Source of the DNA: Streptomyces sp. HmicA12
GTDB lineage: Bacteria > Actinomycetota > Actinomycetes > Streptomycetales > Streptomycetaceae
DNA: 64,000 nucleotides
NCBI RefSeq assembly: GCF_000373565.1
Contig: NZ_KB891811.1
Coordinates: 97,798 to 161,797 of the forward strand
Reading direction: 5' to 3'
In this document: positions 46,676 to 54,709 of the stretch, in pieces
Position numbering within the stretch: the stretch's first letter is position 1
Layout: the number at the start of each line of letters is the position of its first letter
The notes under the pieces: model-generated
Seen by the model: only the letters and a program-made list of their open reading frames with translations
Databases searched by the model: none
What the model was told of the DNA's origin: nothing
Program-made: the position numbers and the translations under genes

Positions 46676-47595
46676 TGGCGCACCCTCTGCTGTCGTGGGT
46701 CGAACGCGTCGCGCAACCCGTCGCCGATGAAGTTGATGGTCAGCGCGATCGTGATGATGAACGCGCCGGGGATGTAGAACAGCCACGGCCGGGTGTCGAC
46801 GGCCGTCTGCGCCTGGGAGACGAGCAGCCCGAGCGAGGTGTCTGGGGGTTGCACGCCGAAGCCGAGGAAGGACAGGGCCGTCTCGGTGAGGATGCCGGTG
46901 GCGACGAGGATGGTGGCGTTGACGATGATCGGGCCGAGCGAGTTGGGCAGCAGGTGCCGGAAGATGATCCGGGCGTCCGAGGCGCCGAGCGCCCGGGCCG
47001 CCTCCACGAACTCCTTCTCCCGCAGCGACAGGACCGTGGAGCGCACGACGCGGGAGACGTACGCCCAGGTGAGTCCGGCGACGACAGCGGCGATCCAGTA
47101 CCAGCTGCCGCCGCTTCTCGAGGAGATGACCAGCGCGATGGCGAGCAGGGGCAGTGTCAGGACGAGGTCGGAGACGCGCATCATGACCGCGTCGACGGCG
47201 CCTCGGTAGAACCCGGCGACGGCGCCCCAGACCGCGCCGACGACCGTCGAGCCGACCGCGATCATGATGGCGATCTTCAGGGAGGTCTGGGTGCCGCGCA
47301 TGACCTGGGCGTAGGCGTCGTACCCGGAGGAGTTGGTGCCGAACGGATGCTTGGCGGAGGGCGGTTGGGAGTTGTCGGGCGTGTACTTCTCGTACGAGTA
47401 GTGCCACAGGTGCGGCCCGATGAAGGCCCACAGCACGATGAGCACGAAGATCAGGAGGCTGGCCATCGCCGCCCGGTGCCGTACGAAGCGGCGCAGCACC
47501 AGCTGGGTCTGCGTACGCTCCTTGACCGTGAACTCGCGGTCGACGCGCGGGAGTCCGCCGCCCGTGGCGCCCGCTGCCTGAGTGGTGTCAGTCAT
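46672..47595 (-). CDS. peptide ABC transporter permease (DppC type)
   Basis: A 307-aa permease: N-terminal cytoplasmic segment, first helix MASLLIFVLIVLWAFIGPHL, an outside loop with TPDNSQPPSAKHPFGTNSSG, the DppC signature, and four or five further helices; EAA loop VEAARALGASDARIIFRHLL near residue 195. ATG 47595 (MTDTTQAAG) is chosen; it overlaps the DppB stop by 8 bp and has GAGGA upstream. Together with DppB it forms the peptide channel. Confidence 0.92.
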   Translation of the reverse strand: MTDTTQAAGATGGGLPRVDREFTVKERTQTQLVLRRFVRHRAAMASLLIFVLIVLWAFIGPHLWHYSYEKYTPDNSQPPSAKHPFGTNSSGYDAYAQVMRGTQTSLKIAIMIAVGSTVVGAVWGAVAGFYRGAVDAVMMRVSDLVLTLPLLAIALVISSRSGGSWYWIAAVVAGLTWAYVSRVVRSTVLSLREKEFVEAARALGASDARIIFRHLLPNSLGPIIVNATILVATGILTETALSFLGFGVQPPDTSLGLLVSQAQTAVDTRPWLFYIPGAFIITIALTINFIGDGLRDAFDPRQQRVRQ

Positions 47596-48574
47596 ACCGG
47601 ATCCTCGGGTCGAGTACGGCATAGAGCAGGTCGGCGACGAGATTGAACACGATGACGATCACCGCGGAGAGCAGCAGCCAGGCCATGGTGCGGTAGACGT
47701 CGACCTTGCTCACCGCGTCGACCAGCATCTCGCCCATGCCGTGCCACTGGAAGATGGTCTCGGTGATGACGACGCCGCCGAGCAGCTGCGCGATGTCGAG
47801 GGCGGTGACGGTGGTGAGCGGGATGAGCGCGGTGCGCAGCGCGTGGTGGGTGAGGACCTTGCGGCGGCGGATGCCCTTGGCGCGGGCCAGGCGTACGTAG
47901 TCGGAGTCGAGGACCTCGAGCATCGAGGCGCGGGTGTAGCGGGTCCACGAGGCGAACGAGACGAGGGCCAGCGTGACGACGGGAAGCACCAAGTGACCTA
48001 CGCGGTCGCTGAGTTGATTGCCGAAGGTGTCGACCTCCAGGTACGCGGACCGGTCCCCGATGGTGCCGAGGAAGGCCGAGCCGGTCCCGTCGTTGAACCA
48101 GATGCCGGCCTGCTTGAGCAGGACCGCGAACCAGAAGACGGGCATCGCGAGGAAGAGGAACCCGACGAAGGTGATGACGTAGTCGGAGGGCGAGTACTGC
48201 CGTACCGCGCTGTACACCCCGAAGGCGATGGCCAGGACGAGGGCCACCAGCATCGAGGAGATCACCAGGATCACGGTGACGCCGAAGCGGGTGAACAGAT
48301 CGTGCCCGATGTTCAGGTTGGGGTCGACGGACGGGCCCCAGTCGCCGTGCAGGACGCCCACGATCCAGTTCCAGTAGCGCTGCGCGATCGGCTGGTCGGC
48401 GTGGATGTGCCGGGCGAAGGAGGCGACGGCGGCCTTGCTGGGAGCCGGATTGCGGGAGGTGGCGAAGTTGGCGACGGGATCGCCCGCGTTCACGACGACG
48501 AGGAACACGATGAACGTCGACGCGATCAGGACGGGGATCGAGACGAGGACGCGTCGCACCGCGTAGGCGAACAT
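47588..48574 (-). CDS. peptide ABC transporter permease (DppB type)
   Basis: A 328-aa permease beginning FAYAVRRVLVSIPVLIASTF (first helix), with the DppB loop including NPAPSKAAVASFARHIHADQ, about six helices, and the ATPase-contact loop YVRLARAKGIRRRKVLTHHA near residue 220. It is the first permease after the binding protein gene, from which it is separated by 76 bp containing a hairpin. ATG 48574 has GAGGAGTCC upstream. Confidence 0.92.
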   Translation of the reverse strand: MFAYAVRRVLVSIPVLIASTFIVFLVVVNAGDPVANFATSRNPAPSKAAVASFARHIHADQPIAQRYWNWIVGVLHGDWGPSVDPNLNIGHDLFTRFGVTVILVISSMLVALVLAIAFGVYSAVRQYSPSDYVITFVGFLFLAMPVFWFAVLLKQAGIWFNDGTGSAFLGTIGDRSAYLEVDTFGNQLSDRVGHLVLPVVTLALVSFASWTRYTRASMLEVLDSDYVRLARAKGIRRRKVLTHHALRTALIPLTTVTALDIAQLLGGVVITETIFQWHGMGEMLVDAVSKVDVYRTMAWLLLSAVIVIVFNLVADLLYAVLDPRIRYD

Positions 48575-48599
48575 GCAGGACTCCTCGAGTGGCGGTGGA

Positions 48600-48627
48600 C
48601 GGCCCCGACGGCGTACCGCCGGGGCCG
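48600..48627 (-). terminator. intra-operon hairpin after the peptide-binding protein gene
   Basis: CGGCCCCG (48600-48607) pairs with CGGGGCCG (48620-48627), with CGG/CCG pairing inside. It lies 23 bp past the binding-protein stop and 25 bp before the permease start. Like the malE-malF hairpin, it probably lowers expression of the membrane components relative to the binding protein. Confidence 0.65.
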
Positions 48628-48650
48628 AACTGCTCCCTTTCCGTCGGGAG

Positions 48651-50471
48651 TTACTTCCTGAGGCCCCACTCGGCCACGTTGTACGGCGGGCCGATGATGG
48701 TCGGGTTGTTCCGTATCCCGACGAAGCGGTCCTGCACCGCGAGGAACGTCGGCTTCTGGTACAGCGGCAGCACGTAAGCGTCGTCCGTCATGATCATGTC
48801 CGCGTCGGCGAGCAACGTCATGGCCTTGGCGTTGTCGGTCTGCCCGACCGAGTCGTTCAGCAGCTTGTCGACCCGCTTGTTGCTGTAGCCGCCGTAGTTG
48901 CTGGCCTGGCCGGTCGACCAGGTGCCCTGGGCGTTGGACGTCGGCGTCGGGCCCTGCACCCAGGCGAAGACGATGATGTCGTACTGGTGCCCGGTGAGCA
49001 CCGTGCCGAGGTCGGCCGCGCCGATCGGCTTGATCGTCATCTTGATGCCGAGGTCACCGAGGGCGGACTGCAGGATCTGGCACTCGCTCTGCCGGATCGC
49101 GTTCCCGGTGGTGTAGCGGCAGTTGAACGGTCCGACGGCCTTGCCGTCCGGTGTCTTCAGCGCGGAGCCGACCCCGGTGAACCTGGCGTCGGTCAGGAGC
49201 TTCTTCGCCTTCGCCACGTCACCCGAGCCCTGTCCGGTCGGAGTGACGGCGTCCTCGTAGCCGAGCTGGCCGGGCATCAGCATGTGACTGCCGAGCTGCT
49301 TGACGTCCTTGTCGAACTGGCCGACCGTCTTGTCGATCATGTCCTTCACGCTGACCGACGTGAACATCGCCTGCCGCAGCGCCTTGTACTTGCCGATCAC
49401 CGGGTTGTGCAGGTTGAGATCGAAGTGCTCCCACTGCAGACCGGAACCGATGGTGTACGAGACGTTCGGGATGTCCTTGATCTGGTTGACGAGGTCCACC
49501 TGGGGCTGCGGGTAGATGGCCTGGACCTCGTTGTTCTTCAGGGCGGTCGGCTCCTGCGTGGCGTCCGAGATCACCTTGTAGATCAGCCGGTCGAGGGTCG
49601 GCTTCGACTTCCCGTACCACTTGGGGTCGGGCTCGAAGGTGGCGTGGTCGTTGTCCTTCCACTCCGTCATCCTGTACGGGCCACCGGTCGCGTACTCGCT
49701 GGGCGGCGTCTTCATGAAGTACTGCCAGCCCTGCGTGAGTTGAGTGGCCGTCAGCTTGTCGGCGCCGCCGGCCGCCACACCGGCGGCCTTCTCCGCGACG
49801 TGCGCCGGGTAGAGGCCGTAGCCGCCGCCGAAGAAGGACTTCCAGTCCGAGTACGGCTTGTCCATCACGACGGTCACGGTCTTGCCGCCGTCGGAGCCGG
49901 TCATCGACTTGATGCGGTCCCAGCCCGAGGTGGACCACGGCAGACAGCCCTTGGTCTGGCTCTCGTCGCTCGCGGGCGGCGGCGGGCAGTCCTTCCCGTT
50001 CATGGTGCGCCACAGGAAGATGAAGTCGTCGGCCGTCATCGGCGTTCCGTCGTTCCAGGACGCCTTCGGGTTGATCTTGTAGACGAACGTCTGCGGGCTC
50101 GCGCCGGTCTGCTCGGCGGAGGTGACGAAGTCCGTGTTGAGCTTGAGCCCGAAGTCCGGCTGCGGCACGAAGACCTGCGGCAGCACGGCGGTCATGGCCT
50201 CGCTGTTCTCGAAGGTGTTGCCGTTCGAGTCCTCGATGTTCCAGGCCTGGATGTTCTTCTCGATGGTGTAGGTGAACGTTCCTCCGGACTTGCGCTCCCC
50301 GGAATTGCACGTGTTGGCCTTGCCCTGGGAACTGCACGAACTCAGCCCCGCAGAGCCGCCGTTGCTGTCGTTGTCGCCGTCCCCGCTCGAGCCGCTGCAC
50401 GCCGTGAGGACGAGGGTGAGTCCGGCGGCGAGCGTCAGGCCTTTCGCGACGGTCGATGAAGGCGCACGCAT
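48651..50471 (-). CDS. peptide ABC transporter substrate-binding lipoprotein
   Basis: A 606-aa family-5 extracellular solute-binding protein. Lipoprotein signal: GLTLAAGLTLVLTACSGSSG with the lipidated Cys at residue 25. The SBP_bac_5 fold is visible in FVYKINPKASWNDGTPMTAD (ligand cleft), WRTMNGKDCPPPPASDESQT, KNNEVQAIYPQPQVDLVNQI and VFAWVQGPTPTSNAQGTWST. It delivers peptides, or possibly another oligomer, to the DppB-DppC channel. The ATG at 50471 has CGGAGGGAC directly upstream, one of the strongest ribosome sites in the window. First gene of the operon. Confidence 0.92.
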   Translation of the reverse strand: MRAPSSTVAKGLTLAAGLTLVLTACSGSSGDGDNDSNGGSAGLSSCSSQGKANTCNSGERKSGGTFTYTIEKNIQAWNIEDSNGNTFENSEAMTAVLPQVFVPQPDFGLKLNTDFVTSAEQTGASPQTFVYKINPKASWNDGTPMTADDFIFLWRTMNGKDCPPPPASDESQTKGCLPWSTSGWDRIKSMTGSDGGKTVTVVMDKPYSDWKSFFGGGYGLYPAHVAEKAAGVAAGGADKLTATQLTQGWQYFMKTPPSEYATGGPYRMTEWKDNDHATFEPDPKWYGKSKPTLDRLIYKVISDATQEPTALKNNEVQAIYPQPQVDLVNQIKDIPNVSYTIGSGLQWEHFDLNLHNPVIGKYKALRQAMFTSVSVKDMIDKTVGQFDKDVKQLGSHMLMPGQLGYEDAVTPTGQGSGDVAKAKKLLTDARFTGVGSALKTPDGKAVGPFNCRYTTGNAIRQSECQILQSALGDLGIKMTIKPIGAADLGTVLTGHQYDIIVFAWVQGPTPTSNAQGTWSTGQASNYGGYSNKRVDKLLNDSVGQTDNAKAMTLLADADMIMTDDAYVLPLYQKPTFLAVQDRFVGIRNNPTIIGPPYNVAEWGLRK

Positions 50472-50612
50472 GTCCCTCCGTTCAGCCGGCAGACGGTCCG
50501 GCTCAGTGAGGCGGCTGTGAACCGCAAGAGGTGAGCTGCGCCTTCACGGTAAGTCCGTCGCGTCGCTTCGTAGGCCTGCCGCGCAGTACCAGAAAGATGA
50601 CGTTCCGGCTTA

Positions 50613-50630
50613 GATTTCCCCTTGGAAATC
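50613..50630 (-). terminator. AT-richer hairpin after the NUDIX gene
   Basis: GATTTCC (50613-50619) and GGAAATC (50624-50630) form a perfect stem with a 4-base loop, 41 bp past the NUDIX gene stop on the minus strand. It could also be an operator for the peptide transporter operon that follows. It stands out from the GC-rich surroundings. The rest of the 50472-50670 gap shows nothing else I can assign. Confidence 0.45.
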
Positions 50631-50670
50631 ACGGCAGTTGGCAAAGCGGCGGTCCGCGTCCACGCGTGCC

Positions 50671-51666
50671 TCAGCCGACCGGTACACCGGCCTCCAGGTA
50701 GTACGCGGCGCCCCGCTCGCGCGCCCGCAGGGCCCAGCGCAGCCGCTCGTACCGCACGGGCGGCAGCAGCCCCTCGGCCTCGGCTTCGCCGACGAACCGC
50801 CAGCCCCGCAACTCGGGTCCGGGAAGAAGTACATGACGGGCCGTCACGCTGTCGAGGAGACCCCCGTCGAAGAGCAGCCGGAGGCCACCGAATCCGGGCG
50901 GCGCGGGACGCTCCCAGTCGACCACCAGCAGCCGAGGCACGTCGACGAGCCGGATGCCGGTCTCCTCGGCGACCTCGCGCACACCGGCCTGCGCGGGCGC
51001 CTCGCCCTGCTCGACGACACCACCGGGGAACTCCCAGCCCGGCTTGTACGTGGGGTCGACGAGCAGCACCCGGTCCTGCTCGTCGAAGAGGAGCACGCCC
51101 GCGGCGACCGTCTCGGCGGTCGGTTCGGCCGTCTGCACGATGTCGCAGGGGGCGGCCTCACCGGTGCGCACGGCGGCGGCGATGCGCACGGCGGTCTCGC
51201 GCGGGGACAGGGCGCCATTGTCGACGAGATAGGCGTCGGCCGCGAGCCAGCCCGCGAGCGCGGCGCGGTAGGGCTCGATGTCGGCGGGAGCCTCGCCGCC
51301 CGGGTCACGGCTTCGCAGGATCGTTTCCCCTGGAGCAAGGAGCACATGGCACACAGAGATCCGACGCGCGGCGAGACCCCCGAAGATCTCGTCGCGGTAC
51401 TCCTGGCGCAGCAGCCCCATCGGCACCACGAGGACTCCGCCGAGTTCGGCGAGCAGCGCCGCGGCCGTGTCGACGACGAGCCGTCGCCAGATCGGCAGGT
51501 CCTGACGGTCGCTGACCTCGGCGAGGCGCTTGGGCGGCAGCAGCCGCTCCAGCTCGCCCTCGATCACCTCGGGGTCGAAGAGCGTGCAGTTCGGGATCAG
51601 GTCGATCAACTCCCGCGCTGCGGTGGTCTTGCCCGCGCCGGACGCCCCGTTGACCCAGACGATCAC
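50671..51666 (-). CDS. TmrB-like P-loop kinase fused to a NUDIX hydrolase
   Basis: A 331-aa two-domain protein. Residues 1-175 form a P-loop ATPase/kinase related to the tunicamycin-resistance protein TmrB: Walker A VNGASGAGKTTAARELIDLI, then LFDPEVIEGELERLLPPKR and VVPMGLLRQEYRDEIF. Residues about 185-325 form a NUDIX domain with a complete Nudix box: GGVVEQGEAPAQAGVREVAE followed by ETGI (GX5EX7REUXEEXGU). The NUDIX half should cleave a nucleoside diphosphate linked to another group; the kinase half might phosphorylate a small molecule or nucleoside. Both active sites appear intact, suggesting linked steps on one substrate. It follows the TOPRIM gene by 127 bp on the same strand. Natural substrates are unknown. 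Confidence 0.82.
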   Translation of the reverse strand: MIVWVNGASGAGKTTAARELIDLIPNCTLFDPEVIEGELERLLPPKRLAEVSDRQDLPIWRRLVVDTAAALLAELGGVLVVPMGLLRQEYRDEIFGGLAARRISVCHVLLAPGETILRSRDPGGEAPADIEPYRAALAGWLAADAYLVDNGALSPRETAVRIAAAVRTGEAAPCDIVQTAEPTAETVAAGVLLFDEQDRVLLVDPTYKPGWEFPGGVVEQGEAPAQAGVREVAEETGIRLVDVPRLLVVDWERPAPPGFGGLRLLFDGGLLDSVTARHVLLPGPELRGWRFVGEAEAEGLLPPVRYERLRWALRARERGAAYYLEAGVPVG

Positions 51667-51793
51667 GGTTCCCCCTCTTCGGTCGGCCCTCTGAGGCTTG
51701 CCCGCAACACCCTGTCGGGGAAACCCGGCGCTGATGAGCGGGTCGCCCCGCGGGGACCCGGCGGCGGGGTGGCGGGCTGTGCCCGGGCGCCGG

Positions 51794-52411
51794 TCACAGG
51801 CTCGTGAGCAGGTCGTCCAGCGGTACCGGGACCCGTGCCGGGTCGAGCGCCTCCACCAGCAAAGTTCCGTAGCGGATCTTGCGGCCCTTCTTCGTGCCGA
51901 GGAAGCGCCGCAGCTGCTGCCCCCGTGGGCGGCCGAGCTGGGCGGGCTGCTGGAGGAAGGTCTGCCAGGCCCGCAGATCGCCCTCGGCCGCGACGACCTC
52001 CTCGACCCGCGCCGTACCGAGTGCCCGGATCAGCTCGTCCTCCAGGTCGGCGGCGCACACGAAGATGTCCTGGTGCGGCGCCCCTGCGCGCTCCCATCCG
52101 CGCGCGTAGTAGCCCTGCTCCCGCTCGTCGCACAGTCCGGTCAGGCGCAGGCCGAGGCCGGATGGTCCGAGGAGCGTGGCATAGCGGCCGACGCTCATCG
52201 CCCCGCCCATGGGCACCACGCACACGCCGTCGACGGCCAGGTCCCTGCCGCGCCGGGCGGCCAGCGTCTCGACGGCGGCGAGGTCGCTCGCCCCCTCGAC
52301 CAGCACCGCGGTCCGCAGCTCAAGCTGCCGGGCCAGCTCGTGCGCCGGCTCCCCCGGGCCACCGGCCGCCCAGTGCCCGACCGCGTCCCTGAACGCCCAC
52401 ACGTCTCCCAT
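51794..52411 (-). CDS. stand-alone TOPRIM domain protein (OLD-nuclease/transferase type)
   Basis: A 205-aa protein with a TOPRIM fold: first motif LELRTAVLVEGASDLAAVET near residues 30-50 with the catalytic Glu, VCVVPMGGAMSVGRYATLLG in the middle, then LRLTGLCDEREQGYYARGW, in place of the usual DxD motif. The C-terminal part contains EVVAAEGDLRAWQTFLQQPA and RRFLGTKKGRKIRYG, a conserved basic patch. Members of this actinobacterial group are annotated as TOPRIM nucleotidyl-transferase/hydrolase domain proteins; no role is known. ATG 52411 (MGDVWAFRDAVGHWA) is chosen because upstream sequence is repetitive. It overlaps the end of the upstream membrane-protein frame. Confidence 0.75.
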   Translation of the reverse strand: MGDVWAFRDAVGHWAAGGPGEPAHELARQLELRTAVLVEGASDLAAVETLAARRGRDLAVDGVCVVPMGGAMSVGRYATLLGPSGLGLRLTGLCDEREQGYYARGWERAGAPHQDIFVCAADLEDELIRALGTARVEEVVAAEGDLRAWQTFLQQPAQLGRPRGQQLRRFLGTKKGRKIRYGTLLVEALDPARVPVPLDDLLTSL

Positions 52412-53369
52412 GGGGCGAGTGTGCACCGCCGTCGCGTGCGCCGGCACCGAATATCGGGCGAGGTGCCGCGGTGTCACGTGCGGGGCGAGCGCCGGGTGCG
52501 GGGCGAGCGCCGGGTGCGGGTCCGGGCGCCGAGTGCGGGTCCGGGCGCCGGGTGCGGGTCCGGGCGGTGTGCGGCGTGCCCGTCCCACGGCGCAGGCGGG
52601 GGCGGGGGCGGCGGCGTGCTTGGCCGCTCCGGGCGCGCCGCCGGTGCCGGGCCAGGGCGCCGGCGACCGCGGCGGCGATGGTGGGCACGCCTGCCGCGAG
52701 CACGGCCACGTTCGTGACGGCGGCGGTCAGCCAGTGCCATGCGTTCGTGGGGCGCGAGGCGAAGGTGGGGTCGGGGACCTGCACGAAGACGTCCGCCCTC
52801 AGCGGGGCGGTCTCGTGGAGCACGATGTTCCGGTCCTCGAAGTACGTCGTCACGGTGAGGGTGATGCTGGCCTTCCCCGGTTTCCTGGCGCTCACCTCCC
52901 ATGACCGGTGCCCCCGGTCCGACTTCGTGATCACGGGCTTGCGCTCCGAGCCGAGCGGTACGCACCACACGCCCTCGCCGGCGCATTCCAGGTGTGCCCC
53001 GATCGTGGCGCCCGTCGCGACGGGCAGGGACTTGTCGTGGGAGTCATGCGGTGCGCCCGCCCGCCAGGTGCCGCTGACCTCGGCGTCGAAGAAATCCGGC
53101 TGCCCGTCCGGGGCCAGGGGCAGCGTCTTCGCGTCCGTGTGGACGAGCCGTCCGTGGAGCAGCGCGCCGCGCGCCGCGATGATGGACTGCTGGAACCCCT
53201 GCCGGCTCCCTGCCTGGGGAGCGAGCGCCGTCCGGCCCGACTGCCGGATCAGGATCAGAGCCGCACCGGCCACCAGGACGAGGAAGACGGCCACCAGGAC
53301 GAGCACCCCGCGAGGACGACGAAGTATCCGCAGAATCCGACCGTGCGGCTCTTCCGCGTCAGCTGTCAT
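52320..53369 (-). CDS. single-pass membrane protein with extracellular domain, unknown function
   Basis: About 349 aa. One N-terminal helix (VLVLVAVFLVLVAGAALILI, residues about 21-41), a soluble domain (about 45-225) that holds DFFDAEVSGTWRAGAPHDSH, HLECAGEGVWCVPLGSERKP and ITLTVTTYFEDRNIVLHETA, then a second helix (WHWLTAAVTNVAVLAAGVPT, about 230-250) and a basic, Pro/Arg-rich C-terminal tail. The tail is encoded by a GC-rich tandem repeat and overlaps the TOPRIM gene by 92 bp, so the true stop is uncertain; a length change in the repeat would alter it. ATG 53369 has GGGGGAG upstream. I do not recognise the family. Confidence 0.55.
   Translation of the reverse strand: MTADAEEPHGRILRILRRPRGVLVLVAVFLVLVAGAALILIRQSGRTALAPQAGSRQGFQQSIIAARGALLHGRLVHTDAKTLPLAPDGQPDFFDAEVSGTWRAGAPHDSHDKSLPVATGATIGAHLECAGEGVWCVPLGSERKPVITKSDRGHRSWEVSARKPGKASITLTVTTYFEDRNIVLHETAPLRADVFVQVPDPTFASRPTNAWHWLTAAVTNVAVLAAGVPTIAAAVAGALARHRRRARSGQARRRPRPRLRRGTGTPHTARTRTRRPDPHSAPGPAPGARPAPGARPARDTAAPRPIFGAGARDGGAHSPHGRRVGVQGRGRALGGRWPGGAGARAGPAA
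52478..52566. repeat. 18/19-bp GC-rich tandem repeat
   Basis: Two copies of GTGCGGGGCGAGCGCCGG (52478-52495, 52496-52513) are followed by two copies of the related 19-base unit GTGCGGGTCCGGGCGCCGA/G (52514-52532, 52533-52551) and a partial fifth. The 18-bp units keep reading frame, the 19-bp units do not, so copy-number change would switch the C-terminus of the membrane protein and alter the leader of the TOPRIM gene. Confidence 0.75.
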
Positions 53370-53527
53370 ACTCCCCCGCCTCCCGTGCGTAACTCCCCCA
53401 CCGCAAAAACATGTGGAGGCCAGGCAACCGTGGTGGCACAGTGGCGCACCGCCGCCGTTCCGACACGGGGTTCGGCGAGCCCGGCGCGCCAACTCCCCCC
53501 GATCCGCGCCGTGTTAGGAGACGCCTG

Positions 53528-54709
53528 ATGCCGACCGGACTCATCGCGCTGGCGCTCGGCGGATTCGGCATCGGCCTGACCGAGTTCCTCATCGCCGGGC
53601 TGCTGCCGCAGGTGGCAGCCGACTTCACGGTGTCCGAGGCGGCCGCGGGCCGGCTGATCTCCGGGTACGCGCTCAGTGTCGCCGTCGGTGCGATCGCCCT
53701 GACCGCGGCGACGGCGCGGCTGTCCCGCAAGGCGGTCCTCATCGGTCTGGTGGCGCTGTTCGTCGTCGGCAACCTGTTGTCCGCGATCGCCACCGGTTAC
53801 GGGGTGATGCTGCTCGGCCGGATCGTCGCGGCGCTGTGCCACGGCTCCTTCTTCGGCATCGGCTCCCTGGTCGCGCGCAGCCTGGTCCCGCCGGAGCGGA
53901 AGTCCCGCGCGGTGGCGGTGATGTTCGCCGGGCTCACCGTCGCGAACGTCCTGGGGGTGCCGTTCGGCGCGCTGATCGGCGAACGCTGGGGCTGGCGGGC
54001 CGCGTTCTGGGCGGTCACCGCGATCGGCGTACTGGCGCTGGCCGGCATCGCCGCCCTGGTGCCCGGCCGGGCGGGGGTGGCGCCGGACGGGTCGGCCTCT
54101 CCCACCCGGCTGCGCGCCCAGCTCCGGGAGTTCCGCTCGGGGCAGGTCTGGCTGACGCTGGCCGCCACCGCGCTCGGCTACGGCGGCATGTTCGGCGCGT
54201 TCAGCTACATCGCCTATACGTTCACCGAGGTCGGCGGCTTCTCGTCGGGCGACGTCTCCTGGCTGCTGATGGTGTACGGCGTCGGCCTCGTCGTCGGGAA
54301 CATCGTCGGCGGACGCGCGGCCGACCGCGACCGGGACCGCACCCTGCTGCTCGCCCTCCTCGGACTCACCGTCACCCTGGCCGTGTTCGGCCTCCTCGCC
54401 GACAGCGCCGCGGCGTCGGTGGTGCTGGCGTTCCTGCTGGGGGTGACCGGTTTCGCGAGCGTCCCCGGCATGATCACGCGGGTCACCGACGCCGCCCACG
54501 GCGCGGCGCTGGCCGCCAGTGCCAACGTGTCCGCGTCCAACGTCGGCAACGCGCTGGGCGCCTGGCTCGGCGGCCTCGCCATCAGCGCGGGGTACGGCTA
54601 CCGGGCGCCGCTGTACGTGGGGGCCGGAATCGCCCTGACGTCGGTCGCGGTGATGGCGGTCGCCGCGCGTCGGGCAGGAACACCGGTGCCCGTGGATCAG
54701 CAGGTGTGA
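53528..54709 (+). CDS. MFS transporter (AraJ/DHA1 drug-efflux type)
   Basis: A 393-aa 12-helix transporter: first helix LIALALGGFGIGLTEFLIAG, motif A region RLISGYALSVAVGAIALTAA and ARLSRKAVLIGLVALFVVGN, helix 4-5 RIVAALCHGSFFGIGSLVAR with the HG(A/S)FFG signature of sugar/drug efflux proteins of the AraJ/YdhP group, and helix 11 SNVGNALGAWLGGLAISAGY. The substrate is unknown; relatives export chloramphenicol, arabinose or purine analogues. ATG 53528 with AGGAGA upstream is chosen; the longer open frame lies in the divergent promoter. It is intact, unlike the related gene at 2391. Confidence 0.88.
   Translation: MPTGLIALALGGFGIGLTEFLIAGLLPQVAADFTVSEAAAGRLISGYALSVAVGAIALTAATARLSRKAVLIGLVALFVVGNLLSAIATGYGVMLLGRIVAALCHGSFFGIGSLVARSLVPPERKSRAVAVMFAGLTVANVLGVPFGALIGERWGWRAAFWAVTAIGVLALAGIAALVPGRAGVAPDGSASPTRLRAQLREFRSGQVWLTLAATALGYGGMFGAFSYIAYTFTEVGGFSSGDVSWLLMVYGVGLVVGNIVGGRAADRDRDRTLLLALLGLTVTLAVFGLLADSAAASVVLAFLLGVTGFASVPGMITRVTDAAHGAALAASANVSASNVGNALGAWLGGLAISAGYGYRAPLYVGAGIALTSVAVMAVAARRAGTPVPVDQQV

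Noticed and set aside
46676..47431. Long N-terminal extension of the DppD-type ATPase
   Set aside because: The extra part is a shadow of the DppC permease gene; the ATPase begins normally at 46675 with a 4-bp overlap.
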